Under the pieces are notes generated by a model, which saw only the letters and a program-made list of their open reading frames with translations, did not search any database and had not been told where the DNA came from. Source: Diadophis punctatus similis (taxonomy: Eukaryota > Chordata > Lepidosauria > Squamata > Dipsadidae). From it: a stretch of 64,000 nt of DNA. The stretch spans positions 48,217,859 through 48,281,858 of the forward strand of contig JALIGW010000001.1 in assembly GCA_023053685.1 (NCBI GenBank), in the 5' to 3' direction. Made by a program: the position numbers and the translations under genes. Positions 47,876 through 60,097 of the stretch are shown here, one piece after another. Numbering within the stretch: position 1 is the first letter of the stretch; every line of letters begins with the position of its first letter.

Positions 47876-48547
47876 CGTTCTCCAGCCAAGCGGCTGAAGG
47901 ACCCTCGGAGCCCCGATGCTACCCTGCGTCTCAGTCGCCTGCTGGGAAGGCTGCAGCCGCCACCGTCAGCTGGTGGCTTAAGGGAAGAGGCAGGCGGGCA
48001 GGAGACACGGGCAGGAGCTGGCGGCGGTGGCGGTCGCGCCGAGGAAGCGCGCGGCTGAGAGGCATCTCGCGCGGGGAGGAACCTTCATCTGGCTCCGCTT
48101 CCAGAGCGAGCGAGTGAGCGAGAGCAGCGCAGCCACAGCGGGAAGGCAAGCAACCCGCTCCGCCACTCAAGCCAGTGGCCGCCGGAAGCAACAAGGATGT
48201 TAGGAGAAGAGAAGGAGAAGATAGAAGTGAAGGAAAGAGTGCTGGTGGCAGTGGCGGCGCTCCCCCTTCTCTTTTACTAACGCCCTTGTTGCTTCCGGCA
48301 GCCACTGGCTTGAGTGGCAGAGCGGGCTGCTTGCCTCCCTCCCCGCGCGAGATGCCTCTCAGCCGCGTGCTCCCTCGGCATGACCGCAGCCGCCGCCAGC
48401 TCCTGCCCGCGTCTCCCGCCCACCCGCCTGCTTCTTGCCTTAAGCTGCCAGCTGATGGTGGCGGCTGCAGCCTTCCCAGCAGGCGACTGAGACGCAGGGC
48501 AGCACCGGGGCTCTAAGGCTCCTTCGGCCGCTTGGCTGGAGAACGGC
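47876..48547. repeat. Large imperfect inverted repeat, about 300-bp arms
   Basis: The left arm CAGCCAAGCGGCTGAAGGA...CGTCTCAGTCGCCTGCTGGG reappears inverted as CCCAGCAGGCGACTGAGACG...CCGCTTGGCTGG. The centre, about 48215-48262, separates GGAAGCAACAAGG and CCTTGTTGCTTCC. This makes both strands encode near-identical false proteins starting MAAGSNK. Confidence 0.88.
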
Positions 48548-48629
48548 GGGGATGCGGCTGCTCTTTCCTTCACCTGGGAAAAAGGATCTTGCAGTGCTGA
48601 GCGCTAGGAAAGAGGGAAGAAGAGAAAAG

Positions 48630-49046
48630 GGAAGGAAGGAAGGAAGACCAGAGATGAAAGGAAGGAAGGAAGGAAGGAAGACCAGTGATGAAAGGAAGGA
48701 AGGAAGACCAGGAAGGAAGACCAGAGATGAATGGAAGGAAGGAAGGAAGGAAGGAAGGAAGGAAGGAAGGAAGGAAGGAAGGAAGGAAGGAAGGAAGGAA
48801 GGCCAGGAAGGAAGACCAGAGATGAATGAAAGGAAGGAAGGAAGGAAGGAAGGAAGGAAGGAAGGAAGGAAGGAAGGAAGGAAGGAAGGAAGGAAGGAAG
48901 GAAGGAAGGAAGGAAGGAAAGGAAAGGAAAGGAAAGGAAAGGAAAGAAGACCAGAGATGAAAAGAAGGAAGGAAAGAGGAAGGAAGGAAGGAAGGAAGGA
49001 AGGAAGGAAGGAAGGAAGGAAGGAAGGAAGGAAGGAAGGAAGGAAG
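48630..49046. repeat. GGAA-rich purine tracts with an interspersed GACCAGAGATGAA phrase
   Basis: Blocks of GGAA, separated several times by GACCAGAGATGAA-type phrases (48647, 48680, 48719, 48813, 48950), and a GGAAA block at 48919-48945. Confidence 0.93.
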
Positions 49047-49324
49047 GGAAGAAGAGGAAGAAGAGGAATGTTAGGTGGGAGGGTGGGAGGAAGGAAGAGA
49101 AAAAAGTGATAGGGAAAGAAAAAAGATAGAAAGAAAGAAAGAAAGATGTTAGGAAGGAAGAAAGACAGAAAGAAAAAGAAAGATGGTAGGAGGGGTAGTC
49201 TTATACGGAGAGTATATCCCAAACTCTATATTTTAATTGGAAAAGTTGGGGGTCGTCTTATACGCCGTCGTCTTATACGCCGAAATATACGGTATATTCA
49301 TCACTCAATCTTAAGGAAGTGGCA

Positions 49325-49567
49325 CTATAGCAATAGCAATAGCACTTATATACCACTTTACAGTGCTTTACAGCCCTCTCTAAGTGGTTTACAGAGTCAG
49401 CATATTGCCTCCAACAATCTGGGTCCTTATTTTACCCACCTCAGAAGGCTGGAAGGCTGAGTCAACCTTGAGCCTGGTGAGATTTGAACTGCCAAATCGC
49501 AGTCAGCGGCAGTCAGCAGAAGTAGCCTGAAGTACTGCACTCTAATCACTGCACCACCGTGGCTTAG
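49325..49567 (-). mobile_element. tRNA-derived SINE, minus strand
   Basis: The reverse strand reads GCCACGGTGGTGCAGTGATTAG, GGCAGTTCAAATCTCACC, GTAAAATAAGGACCCAGATTG, the same SINE as 19455. It lies 32 bp from the TA-flanked element. Confidence 0.9.
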
Positions 49568-49943
49568 GTTTTGTTTTTTTTTGATAGATGGCAATAAACA
49601 ATTTAAGCAAACCTGAAATACTGTTTCCAGAATGTCCTTAAGGTATTTATAGAGGATATTTTGGCATGTTTTTGTCTTGTATGAAGCAGACAGCTCAATC
49701 TAAAGTGTGGGATATTGAACCAGGTATCAATAAGATGGCACCTCTAGTTTACCTGGTATATACAATATGGTAATCTCCATATTATTATTATTATTATTAT
49801 AAATTAATGAGTGCCAAAATTTCACAAGGTCTTGCCAAATCTTCTTAGATTTCAGTATTCTTGCTGGAAATATCCCAATATTTTCTCATTTATCATGGTT
49901 TTATTTGGATAATAATATAAAAGTAGATTTCTTCAATTTATAG
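49568..49943. other. Intronic sequence, nothing recognised
   Basis: Only a short (ATT)n run near 49783-49800. Confidence 0.45.
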
Positions 49944-50151
49944 TTGATTATTTATTTATTTATTTATTTATTTTGTTATTCTTATATGCCGCCCAACTCC
50001 CGAAGGACTCAGGGCGGCGTACAACAGGAAAAAAATACAAGAATAACCAAAATGCAAGTGATTAAAAAACAAATACAAATTATTAAAAACAATATTAAAA
50101 CAGCAACATTCATTCGATATCATACATATTTGGGGGGTGATCTCAGGTGGA

Positions 50152-51615
50152 TTAAGCTATCCCCCCCACCTGCAGGAAAAGCCATGTTTTAACGGCTTTT
50201 CGGAAGGCCAGCAGAGTGGGGATGGTTCGGGTCTCTGGGGGAAGTTGGTTCCAGAGCACGGGGCCAGCCACAGAGAAGGCTCTCCCCCTAGGGCCCGCCA
50301 GCCGGCATTGTTTGGCCGACGGGACCTGGAGGAGGCCAACTCTGTGGGCCCTAACCGGTCGGAGGGAAGTATGAGGCAGAATGCGGTCCCGAAGATATCC
50401 TGGTCCTAAGCCATGAAGGGCTTTAAAGATGGTGATCAACACCTTGAATTGGACCCGGAGACCGATGGGCAACCAATGCAGCTGGCGGAGTATTGGTGTC
50501 ACGTGGGTGTACCTTGGCACACCCACCACAGCACGCGCAGCCGCATTTTGTACCAGCTGAAGTCTCCGGATACTCTTCAAGGGTAGCCCCATGTAGAGCG
50601 CATTGCAGTAGTCCAAACGCGAGGTGACAAGGGCATGAGTGACCGTGAGTAGAGCCTCCTTCTCCAAGTATGGCCGCAACTGGTGCACCAGGCGAACCTG
50701 TGCAAAGGCCCCCCTAGCCACAGCAGAAAGATGGTGATCCAATTTTAGCTGTGGATCTAGGAGGACCCCCAAGTTGCGGACCTGGTCTGAGGGAGTCAGT
50801 TTCGCACCCTCAAAGACCAAGGAGGGATAGTTGTCATGGTCCTTAGGAGGCAATATCCACAGCCACTCAGTCTTGTCGGGATTGAGTCTGAGTCTGTTCC
50901 TCCCCATCCAGATCTTAACGTCGTTCAGGCAGCGGCACATCACATCAACTGCCTCCCTGAAGTCAGACGGGGTGGTGATGTACAGCTGGGTGTCGTCAGC
51001 GTACTGATGGAAACACACCCCATGTCTGCGAATGATCTCACCCAACGGTTTCATGTAGATATTAAACAGGATGGGCGAGAGAACCGACCCCTGAGGCACC
51101 CCACATGATAGGGGCCTAGGGGACGATCTCTGCCCACCTGCCAACACCGACTGCATCCAATCGGCGAGATAAGAGGAGAACCACCGCAAAACGGTGCCTC
51201 CCACTCCCAACTCGCCGAGCCGATGCAGAAGGATACCATGGTCGATGGTATCGAAAGCCGCTGAGAGGTCAAGTAGCACCAGGATGGAGGAATTTCCTCC
51301 ATCCCGGGCTCGCCAGAGATCATCCATCAGGGCAACCAAGGCAGTTTCTGTACTGTAGCCGCGCCTGAAGCCCGACTGGTAAGGATCTAGATGGTCTGTT
51401 TCATCCAGGAGCTGCAGAAGCTGAGTCACCACCACCTTCTCCACAACTTTCCCTAAGAAAGGTAAGTTGGAGACTGGACGATAGTTCTTCAAATCAGCTG
51501 GATCCAGGGAAGGCTTCTTCAGGAGGGGTTGCACCAACGCAGCTTTTAACGACTGCGGTACGGATCCCTCCCTCAAAGAAGCGGTGATCACCGCCTGGAT
51601 CCAGCCGCGTGCCAC
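50152..51615 (-). pseudogene. L2 LINE reverse transcriptase, open frame of 487 codons
   Basis: RT motifs in order: DLKNYRPVSNLPFLGKVVEK (41-60), LDLSAAFDTIDH with the first catalytic Asp (115-126), GVPQGSVLSPILFNIYM (172-188), YADD catalytic pair (205-208), then NLGVLLDPQLKLDHH. The C-terminal domain contains LVQNAAARAVVG and LPPETRTIPTLLAFRKAVKTW. All visible catalytic residues are intact over this length, but the first Met is not a real start: the frame continues from 51588-52466 after a one-base deletion. Confidence 0.92.
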
Positions 51616-52466
51616 CGACCTGCTGGCCGAGACCAGCCAGGAGGGGCATGGTCCAATAAACAGGTGGAGGTACCCATCGCTCCCATAGCCCTGTCCACAT
51701 CATCGGGAGAAACAGGCCCAAACTCCTCCCACAATGATGGACTAGGACTTGCCCCTGTCACCTCTATGGACTCTGCCCTGCCAGAGTCCAAGTTTGACCG
51801 AATCTGAGCGACTTTATCCGACAGAAACTCAGCAAATTCCTCAGCTCTGCCTTGTAAGTGTTCCTCGCTCCCCCCTTTTCCAAGGAGGGAGCGAGTCACC
51901 CTAAACAAGGCGGCTGGACGAGAATCTGCGGACGCAATAAGAGCGGAAAGATAGGATCGTCTTGCTGCCCTTATCGCCACTAAATAAGATCTGATGTAAA
52001 TTCTTAATAGTGTTCGGTCAGATTCGGCCCTCTTGGTCCTCCAGCGGTGCTCCAGACGTCTCTTTTGGCGTTTCATCTCCCGGAGCTCCTCGGTGAACCA
52101 GGGAGCTTTCCGGGATCCACTGCCACGGAGAGGTCGCTTAGGCGCAATTCGGTCTAGAGCCCCTGATGCTGCGGTGTTCCAAGCAGCCACCAGGGAGTCA
52201 GCCGAATTGTGTACCAGGGTTTCAGGTATCTCCCCAAGTTCCCTCTGGAATCCTTCCGGCTCCATTAGGTGCCTGGGGCGGAACCACCTAGTCGGTCCCG
52301 CCTCCCTGCGGGGGAGGAGTGGGGTTGTGAAATCCAGCCTCAGTAGGAAATGATCTGACCATGACAGTGGGGTGATGACTATATCCCTTATCTTCAGATC
52401 ATCTCTCCACTGCCCCGAAAGAAACACTAGGTCAAGCGTGTGACCACCCTCATGAGTCGGACCCAT
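51588..52466 (-). pseudogene. L2 LINE ORF2, endonuclease end and pre-RT region
   Basis: Open frame beginning in the last endonuclease motif (EGGHTLDLVFLSG, then SWSDHFLLRLDF with the terminal SDH) and running through a charged linker (APWFTEELREMKRQKRRLEHRWR) to VDRAMGAMGTSTCLLD. Beyond this the frame is lost; another frame gives CPSWLVSASRSVARGWIQ, continuous with the RT frame. So one base is missing near 51645. Confidence 0.9.
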
Positions 52467-53394
52467 GTATTACATGGACCCATGAATACAACTAATGATT
52501 GTATTCATTAGTTTACATATTCTGCCGAGTGTTGGGAGATTAAACAATGATATGTTTGCATGGATTGGTACCAGGTTTTTGTGCTTACTCTGTTAATTGA
52601 GTGAATTTTACACTTTTTAAAATGATTTTATTGGGAGCTGTCCAGAGTTGTGTGAAAGATGAGCAGCCATATAAATGTTTTAAATGAATAAATAACATCA
52701 GGTAGCTTTTTAAAGCCAACCAATTCATGTTTTATGTAATAACAACAGAAACTATAAATAGAAACATATGATTTATTTAAATGTTAGACTTGTATTGTGT
52801 GTGAAATGGATAATGCCTTAGAACAAACAAGCAGATTGTTTATGGGGAAGGCAGTCTAATTTCATCCTTTGCTTTCTCATGCCATTTCTAAATAATAGGT
52901 TACTGTCATTTTCTGTCAAATATCACGTCTCACTTTTGTGATCTATATATGCAACAAAAATAGTTTCTACTTTGACAATAGCATTCATATGTAGCATACA
53001 ACAATGAATATTTGTATGCAAATTACAGATTTATGCTAACTGCCACTAGTAATTCCATCGAAGTGTCACAGAAAGGCCTAACCCTACTGATTGCCTAAGC
53101 CCTACTGGTAGGGCACACCCAATCTAAGCCCCATGGCTATATATGATTCACAAAGTGTGACAGAAGAAAACAAGATTAAATATTTGGGGGATCGCCCTAT
53201 TTTAGTAGTGTGTAATTTAACCTGAATTACCCATTGCTGGGAGATGTGCGGAGGGCATACGTAGTCTTTAGAAACTATTTTTCAGAATAGAAGTGTTGCA
53301 TTTACAAAATGAATTTATTAATAAAGGTGAATATTTGTAGTTCACAATTGAAATGAGGGGTCCCATAAAAATAAATTAATGACGGGTCCATGGT
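52467..53394. other. Intronic sequence with a LINE tail scrap
   Basis: 52615-52695 (GGGAGCTGTCCAGAGTTGTGTG...GAATAAATAA) is an L2-type 3' end on the plus strand. The rest was not recognised. Confidence 0.5.
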
Positions 53395-53640
53395 TCTCTC
53401 TGAGCATGCTTGTTTTCTTACAGACATTACCTCATGATTCTTGACAAATGTATCTTTTCTTTTATGTACACTGAGAGCATATGCACCAAAGACAAATTCC
53501 TTGTGTGTCCAATCACACTTGGCCAATAAAGAATTCTATTCTATTCTATTCTATTCTATTCTATTCTATTCTATTCTATTCTATTCTATTCTATTCTGTT
53601 CTGTTCTGTTCTGTTCTGTTCTGTTCTGTTCTGTTCTATT
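53395..53640 (+). mobile_element. LINE 3' tail with (ATTCT)n/(GTTCT)n
   Basis: ACTGAGAGCATATGCACCAAAG...CTTGGCCAATAAAGAATTCT followed by ATTCT units to about 53598 and then GTTCT units, showing a base change spreading within the array. Same tail as 5520 and 18360 (inverted). Confidence 0.88.
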
Positions 53641-53935
53641 CATTACCCTAACTAGGTATGATGATGTTATCTAGTTAGTCTGCAAGAAAACAAGCAAGCT
53701 CAGAGAGCACCACAGACCTGTCATGAATTTATTATTTTTATGAATAACTCAAGACAGTAAACATACCTAATACTCCTTTCTCCTTTCCCCACCCCCCACA
53801 ATGACAATTGTGTAAGATGTGTTGGGCTGAGAAAGAGTGACTGTCCCAAAGTCACTCAGCTGGCTTTAATGCCCTAAGGCAGGACTAGAACTCACGGTCT
53901 CCCAGTTTCTAGTCTACATAGCAAATTATCTAATG
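53641..53935. repeat. Repeat scraps, including a partial SINE
   Basis: 53650-53720 matches the end of the unclassified repeat at 10084-10135. 53820-53930 resembles an inverted Sauria-type SINE (AAGTCACTCAGCTGGC... ACTCACGGTCTCCCAG). Confidence 0.6.
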
Positions 53936-54755
<820 letters not shown>

Positions 54756-54868
54756 TCATTTTTGCAAACAAAAGAAATAAAAGAGTGTTTGCAAAGAAAA
54801 ACCAATGCTGCATGAAATTAGTTTTCACTACAGAGGAAATAGGCAACTATGGAAATATATATATATAT

Positions 54869-55237
54869 CAGGGGTGGGTTCCACTTACCTTTGCCACCGG
54901 TTCACATCGCAACATTTTGCGCATGTTCCCCCATGCAATTTGGCTTCCGTGCATGCTCTGTAGCTGGAATCAGCCCGAAACACAGCTGAGGAGCTGATCA
55001 GCTGTGCTTCCGGCGAAGGAATAAAGGTCAGTTTAAACCCAGGGGCGGGCAGGAGGGCCCTTTTACAAGCAGCAGAACAAGAAAAACCTTCAAAAAAGTT
55101 TTTAAAAATCGCAAAAAAATTCCAAAAAAAATGGCGGCGCCCACGGACCGGCACTAGCCGGTCCAGTTCAGTGACATCACCAGCTGGTCACTACTGGTTC
55201 GGGCAATCCGGTCAAAACCAGGAGGAGCCCACCCCTG
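54869..55237. mobile_element. hAT-type miniature element (CAGGGGTGGGTTCC family)
   Basis: 369 bp, ends CAGGGGTGGGTTCCACTTACC and GAGCCCACCCCTG, 8-bp flanks ATATATAT on both sides (in TA-rich sequence, so less informative). Closest to the 3007 copy, same orientation. Its left end is 180 bp from the acceptor of the PAS-end exon. Confidence 0.9.
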
Positions 55238-55245
55238 ATATATAT

Positions 55246-56035
55246 GTGTGTGTGTTTATATATACCATAAGCACATATTCAGACTACCTGTAAAACTACA
55301 ATAGAAGTCATGTTCAAAAGTTGGCAGAATAATAAATGAAATTCTGCCATTTCAAGTTGTTTAGTGTGGTTTGATTTTGCATAAATTCAGCCTGCAAAGG
55401 GATTTAGTGATTCCACAGTTTTAATTTCCTCTCCACTTTGGCTGCCATTTTAAGTTTTTTTTTAAACCACCATAGTTTCATGTGCAGTTGTGCATGAGTA
55501 CAGTTTTTTTAAAACATTAAGCTTATGAGGGTATTTACAGAGACAGAGCTACATAGATGTAAAGTGCAAGAAAAACGTCTTTGGATAAAAAAGAATAATT
55601 AATGTTTTACATATCTTTTCTCCACAGGATAAAATCAAGGAGAAATGGGAAACTGATCCAAAACAAATTCTAAAATCATTTGCAGCATAAGAATTTTGTT
55701 TTCATGGAAGAAATACACATATCCCAAAGAAGCTGGATAGTCATACAGAACAGACCTGGACTAAGGCAGACAAAGACTAAGGCAGACAAGGCACTGTTTT
55801 TGTGAATGGTACTAGTTTAGTCTGAAAGCCAAGGGGAGAGTGTCTGGACATTTCTTTCCATGGAAAATGTATCTCTCCATGAAGAAAAATATATCTTCAT
55901 ATAATAAATTAATATTTTAAACAAAATAGCTGAAGGTTTGACTTCTCCTTGAAATACCCATATTTTCTCTTCCATTCCATTAAAAAAAACTTCCAACATA
56001 AAAACAGCCAAGACTTTACTGTTGGAGTTACAAAT
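55246..56035. other. Intronic sequence, nothing recognised
   Basis: No exon or repeat family recognised. Confidence 0.45.
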
Positions 56036-56290
56036 AAAGAGCTCTGGTGGTGCAGTGGTTAGAATGCAGTACTGCAGGCTACTTCTGCTGACTGCCGGCT
56101 GACTGCGATTTGGCAGTTCGAATTTCGGCAGGCTCAACGTTGACTCGGTCTTCCCTCCTTCCAAGGTCGGTAAAATGAGGACCCAGATTGTTGGGGGCAA
56201 TATAAATATACATTGCTTACTGGTGTAAACCGCTTAGAGAGTGCTTGCACTGTGAGGCGGTATATAAATTTCACTAATAAATAAATAAAA
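56036..56290 (+). mobile_element. tRNA-derived SINE with L2-like tail
   Basis: AAGAGCTCTGGTGGTGCAGTGG (A box), GGCAGTTCGAATTTCGG (B box), the GGACCCAGATTGTTGGGGGC body, and GAGGCGGTATATAAATTTCACTAATAAATAAATAA tail. Nearly full length. Confidence 0.92.
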
Positions 56291-57930
56291 TATTAGCATA
56301 TACAAAGCTGAACTTAGCTATCGCATGAAATCAAGTCAATAATTTATACAGAGTGGCTGGCATCCTGAACAGAGTTATCCCACACTACATCAAGATGCTA
56401 CATATAAAGATTTTTCCAGTGGCACAACTCCTTTCAACAGGACCATACTCCTGCCTTTCAGACGTTCAACAGAGAAATCAGAACACAAAGACTCTTCCCA
56501 CATTCTATGATTATAAAAGTAGCCTAACAATGCAGAACAAAGGTTTAAAATTTCAAAAAAATTCAAAGTTCATTTGAGACTAGAATAGATGTTCATCAAG
56601 GGAAATTACATTTCTGTCATAGCACTTTCAGCTCTCCTAAAACTGATTTTCAATCACAACCATAGACTGCAGAAATTCAGGTCATAAAAGACCACTGCTG
56701 AAATACAACTGTTAAAAAGGTTTTTGAGCCAAACAGACACACAGCGAGGGCTATGTATACTCTGTGGTAAACAAGTGGGATTTCTTCATTGAGACTGTCT
56801 TAATTCTGAATAACATGTATAAATTAGGTCACTGATTCTATACACCTGGCATTGTTTTGCAAGTTACAGAGCTGAGATCTTCCAGGAAAACAATGGATTG
56901 AAGATGAACTCAGGGAGATTAAAAAAATCCTCTAGAAAGAGGCCAAGAATTATCTTTTTTCTGGCTTGGATTAAGATCCACACCCAATATAAATTTCTGG
57001 CTTGTTGATTCATAAATCTGCCTCAACTTCAAGCTCTTTGACTTAAATCATATTTTTCAAACTCTATGATAGATCAGAAGCTATGATGATGTTTGGGAAC
57101 CAGGGAAGCTCAAATAAACCAAGCTATTTCTGATTTTTAAAGAAACAACTTTGTTCTAAGCTATTTGGGAGCCAAAAACTGAAAGCTCCAAAATATTAGG
57201 CATAAGCCAGGAATGCTGGGTTTAGAAGTCACACTCCAATGCCCAAACCTACTGCATGCTGAGTATAATGGACATTATCCATTAGTGGGAATGGTTAAAC
57301 ATAAAACCTGCCATAGAATTCTAAGGGGAACAGTTTGAAAAATCTGCCTAAATAGATATATCAGCACTGGATGAAGTGCACTTCTCTCCGTCTTTTTCTG
57401 ATCCAAAATCCACAAAGGAAAAAAATAACATGAAAGAAATACATCTGAAAAAGATGGGTAAGAATGGGAAAATTTATGCAACAAAGAACATAAGAGAAAT
57501 TATGCTAAAAGAGATTACAAAGAATTTACATTTAAAAAGTATATAAATTAGTCAAAGTTATGCCTGGGAGAGGAGAGAGAAAAGTTATGTTAAAAAAGCC
57601 CTTTGTGTATTAAAAAAAATTATAACCAAAGTTGGTAACAATATTCTGAATGGATCTTTCTAAAAGGAAAGTATCCATCAACCTGTCTATTAGTTTCCCT
57701 ATACCCAGTAGATTGAAATACTATACTATTAATATGGACAATAAAACAGAATACATTTATACTAATCTATGCTTCTCAGCCCTGGGGTGTTAGAGGCTTA
57801 GTTACTGAGACATCATAATCTAGATTGGGCTGCTAAAAATGAAATTGCTAAAAGTATATAAAATTTCTCTTAATTATATTGGCATAGTAAAGCACAATAC
57901 TTTACTCAAGATAAGGCTCAAGATACAGAA
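56291..57930. other. Intronic sequence, nothing recognised
   Basis: About 1.6 kb without a recognisable exon or repeat. Confidence 0.5.
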
Positions 57931-58745
57931 GGATCTTGACAGACTTGAACATTGGGAGCTATCTAACAAAATGAAATTCAATGGTGAAAAAAGATTCTAC
58001 ATTTAGGTAAGAAAAACAAAATGCACAGGTACAGTATATGTGGTACCTTGCTCAACAGTAGTAACTGTGAGAGGGATCTTGGAGTCCTAGTGGACAACCA
58101 TTTAAATATGAGCCAGCAGTGTGCAGCAGCTGCCAAAAAAGCCAACACAGTTCTAGGCTGCATAAACAGAGGGATAGAATCAAGATCACATGACGTGTTA
58201 ATACCACTTTATAATGCCTTGATAAGCCACACTTGGAATACTGCATTCAGTTTTGGTCGCCATGATGTAAAAAGGATGTTGAGACTCTAGAAAGAGTACA
58301 GAGAAGAGCAACAAAGATGATTAGGGGACTGGAGGCTAAAACATATGAAGAATGGTTGCAGGAACTGGGTATGTCTAGTTTAATGAAAAGAAGGACTAGG
58401 GGAGACATGATGGCAGTGTTCCAATATCTCAGGGGTTGCCACAAAGAAGAGGGAGTCAAACTATTCTCCAAAGCACCTGAGGGTAGAACAAGAAGCAATG
58501 GGTGGAAACTAATCAAGGAGAGAAGCAACTTAGAACTAAGGAGAAATTTCCTAACAGTTAGAGCAATTAATCAGTGGAACAGCTTGCCTCCAGAAGTTGT
58601 GAATGCTCCAACACTGGAAATTTTTAAGATGTTGGATAACCATTTGTCTGAAGTGGTGTAGGGTTTCCTGCCTAAGCAGGGGGTTGGACTAGAAGACCTC
58701 CAAGGTCCCTTCCAACTCTGTTATTCTATTCTATTCTATTCTAAA
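57931..58745 (+). pseudogene. CR1 LINE 3' end with (ATTCT)n tail
   Basis: Plus frames encode ERDLGVLVDNHLNMSQQCAA, AKKANTVLGCINRGIESRSHD, then in another frame ELGMSSLMKRRTRGDMMAVFQYL through RNFLTVRAINQWNSLPPEVV, the CR1 RT thumb and C-terminal region. The 3' end GGTTGGACTAGAAGACCTCC...AACTCTGTT runs into ATTCT units (58722-58743). One frameshift near 58285. Confidence 0.93.
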
Positions 58746-58867
58746 TAGAATTGCCTTTTGAAACTCTTAAAGTAAAGCACTGTTGAATTTTTATGTTGTT
58801 ACTGCATTAAGTGTAGGAGCCCATATATGCTATTTGCATTTGGGATATGTGATACATCATAGTACTG

Positions 58868-58915
58868 TCTGTCTGTCTGTCTCTATCTACTTACCTACCT
58901 ACCTACCTATCTTCT
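58868..58915. repeat. (GTCT)n and (ACCT)n microsatellites
   Basis: GTCT units followed by CTAC/ACCT units. Confidence 0.9.
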
Positions 58916-59459
58916 CTACAGCTAAGTGTGTTTAAGGCACAGGAGTATCAATTAGGAATTAACTGCTCTAGCATAAAAAAAGCAAAATATACAGTAAAGT
59001 AAAAGTAAAACTATGATATGGGGCTTCCTGAGATTAGTGTTTGACATCATGCCTTCAGCCCCATGAATATCATTTTGGACATCTTAAAAGATGCTATGTG
59101 TTCTGCCATTGAATCCATTTTGTGGGGTAGCTGGTACAAGGACTTAAGGAGCTCATTGTAGGGTTGAAGTCTTTGGTATTCTTCTAATTCAATGCTACAG
59201 CTGAAGTCTTCATACCATCCCAGAAAATTGGCTCTCCTGTCCTTGCTTGAAAACCTGCAAGTATGGAACAGTCATGAGTCCAAGAGGCAGGTTGTTCCAT
59301 TGGTGTATTCCTGAGAAATTCTTTTTTCTTAGTATGTCATTCCTTGTTGTAAGCTACACTAACTCCCGGGTTATGGTTTGAGGGTGCCTCTGGATATTGT
59401 CTCCTTCTATTCCATATTCAGTTTAAAGCCCACCAGATGACCTGAGCATGATATCTTCC
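58916..59459. other. Intronic sequence, degenerate LINE-like
   Basis: Contains phrases such as ATGATATCTTCCATTTATT with no firm assignment. Confidence 0.4.
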
Positions 59460-60097
59460 ATTTATTGTTTGTTTGTTTGTTTGTTTGTTTGTTTGTTTGT
59501 TTGTTTGTTTGTTTAGGAATTCTTCTATGCCGCCCTACTCCCTAAGGACTCAGGGCGGCGTACAGCATTTTAAAGAACATCAAACAATAAAATCATTAAA
59601 AAAAATTTAAAAGTTAAAAGAAACATACAACACCGTGCATACATGGGGGAGACCTCAGATGTAAGGTTGTCTCAAAATCACCCCACCTGCAGAAAGAGCC
59701 ATGTCTAAATGGCTTTTCGGAAGGCCAGCAAGGTGGGGATGATTCGGATCTCTGGGGGGAGTTGGTTCCAGAGAGCAGGGGCCCATACAGAGAAGGCCCT
59801 CCCCCTAGGCCCCGCCAGCCGGCATTGTTTGGCTGACGGGACCCGAAGGAGACCCACTCTGTGGGACCTAACCGGTCGAAGGGAAGTATGAGGTAGGATG
59901 CGGTCCCGGAGGTAACCTGGTCCTAAGCCATGTAGGGCTTTAAAGATGATAATCAACACCTTGAATTGCACCCGGAGACCAATGGGCAACCAATGCAGCT
60001 GGCGGAGTATGGGTGTTACGTGGATGTATCTTGAGACACCCACCACAGCACGCGCAGCCGCATTTTGCACCAGTTGAAGTCTCCGGATACTCTTCAA
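59460..60097 (-). pseudogene. L2 LINE 3' fragment with (CAAA)n tail
   Basis: Minus frame encodes MKSIRRLQLVQNAAARAVVG through LPPEIRIIPTLLAFRKAI. The 3' end CGCCGCCCTGAGTCC... is followed by CAAA units (TTTG on plus, 59467-59515), not the AAAT units of other copies. Confidence 0.92.

Larger units (their letters stand above)
47742..49292. mobile_element. TA-flanked DNA transposon with large internal hairpin
   Basis: Ends CCATATGTGCCGGCGTATAA and TTATACGCCGAAATATACGG between TA dinucleotides, with repeated GTCGTCTTATACGCC motifs inside both ends. Same TIR style (CCGTAT...TATAAG) as 38541-39891. The interior is a GC-rich inverted repeat (47876-48547) and a GGAA-rich stretch. No transposase frame. 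Confidence 0.8.
49944..52466 (-). mobile_element. L2-clade LINE, 5'-truncated, longest copy
   Basis: 2.5 kb on the minus strand: end of the endonuclease, the reverse transcriptase, the C-terminal domain, a short 3' region (GGGAGTTGGGCGGCATATAA) and (AAAT)n at 49950-49973. The 5' part of ORF2 and any ORF1 are missing. One frameshift near 51645 breaks the frame. It is the best preserved LINE coding region in the window. Confidence 0.93.

Noticed and set aside
47931..48516. Two similar proteins starting MAAGSNK on opposite strands
   Set aside because: Explained by the inverted repeat; no recognisable domain and high GC alone keeps the frames open.
48440..49222. 260-codon minus-strand frame and 185-codon plus-strand frame
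   Set aside because: Both are GGAA repeat translations with a GC-rich inverted-repeat end.
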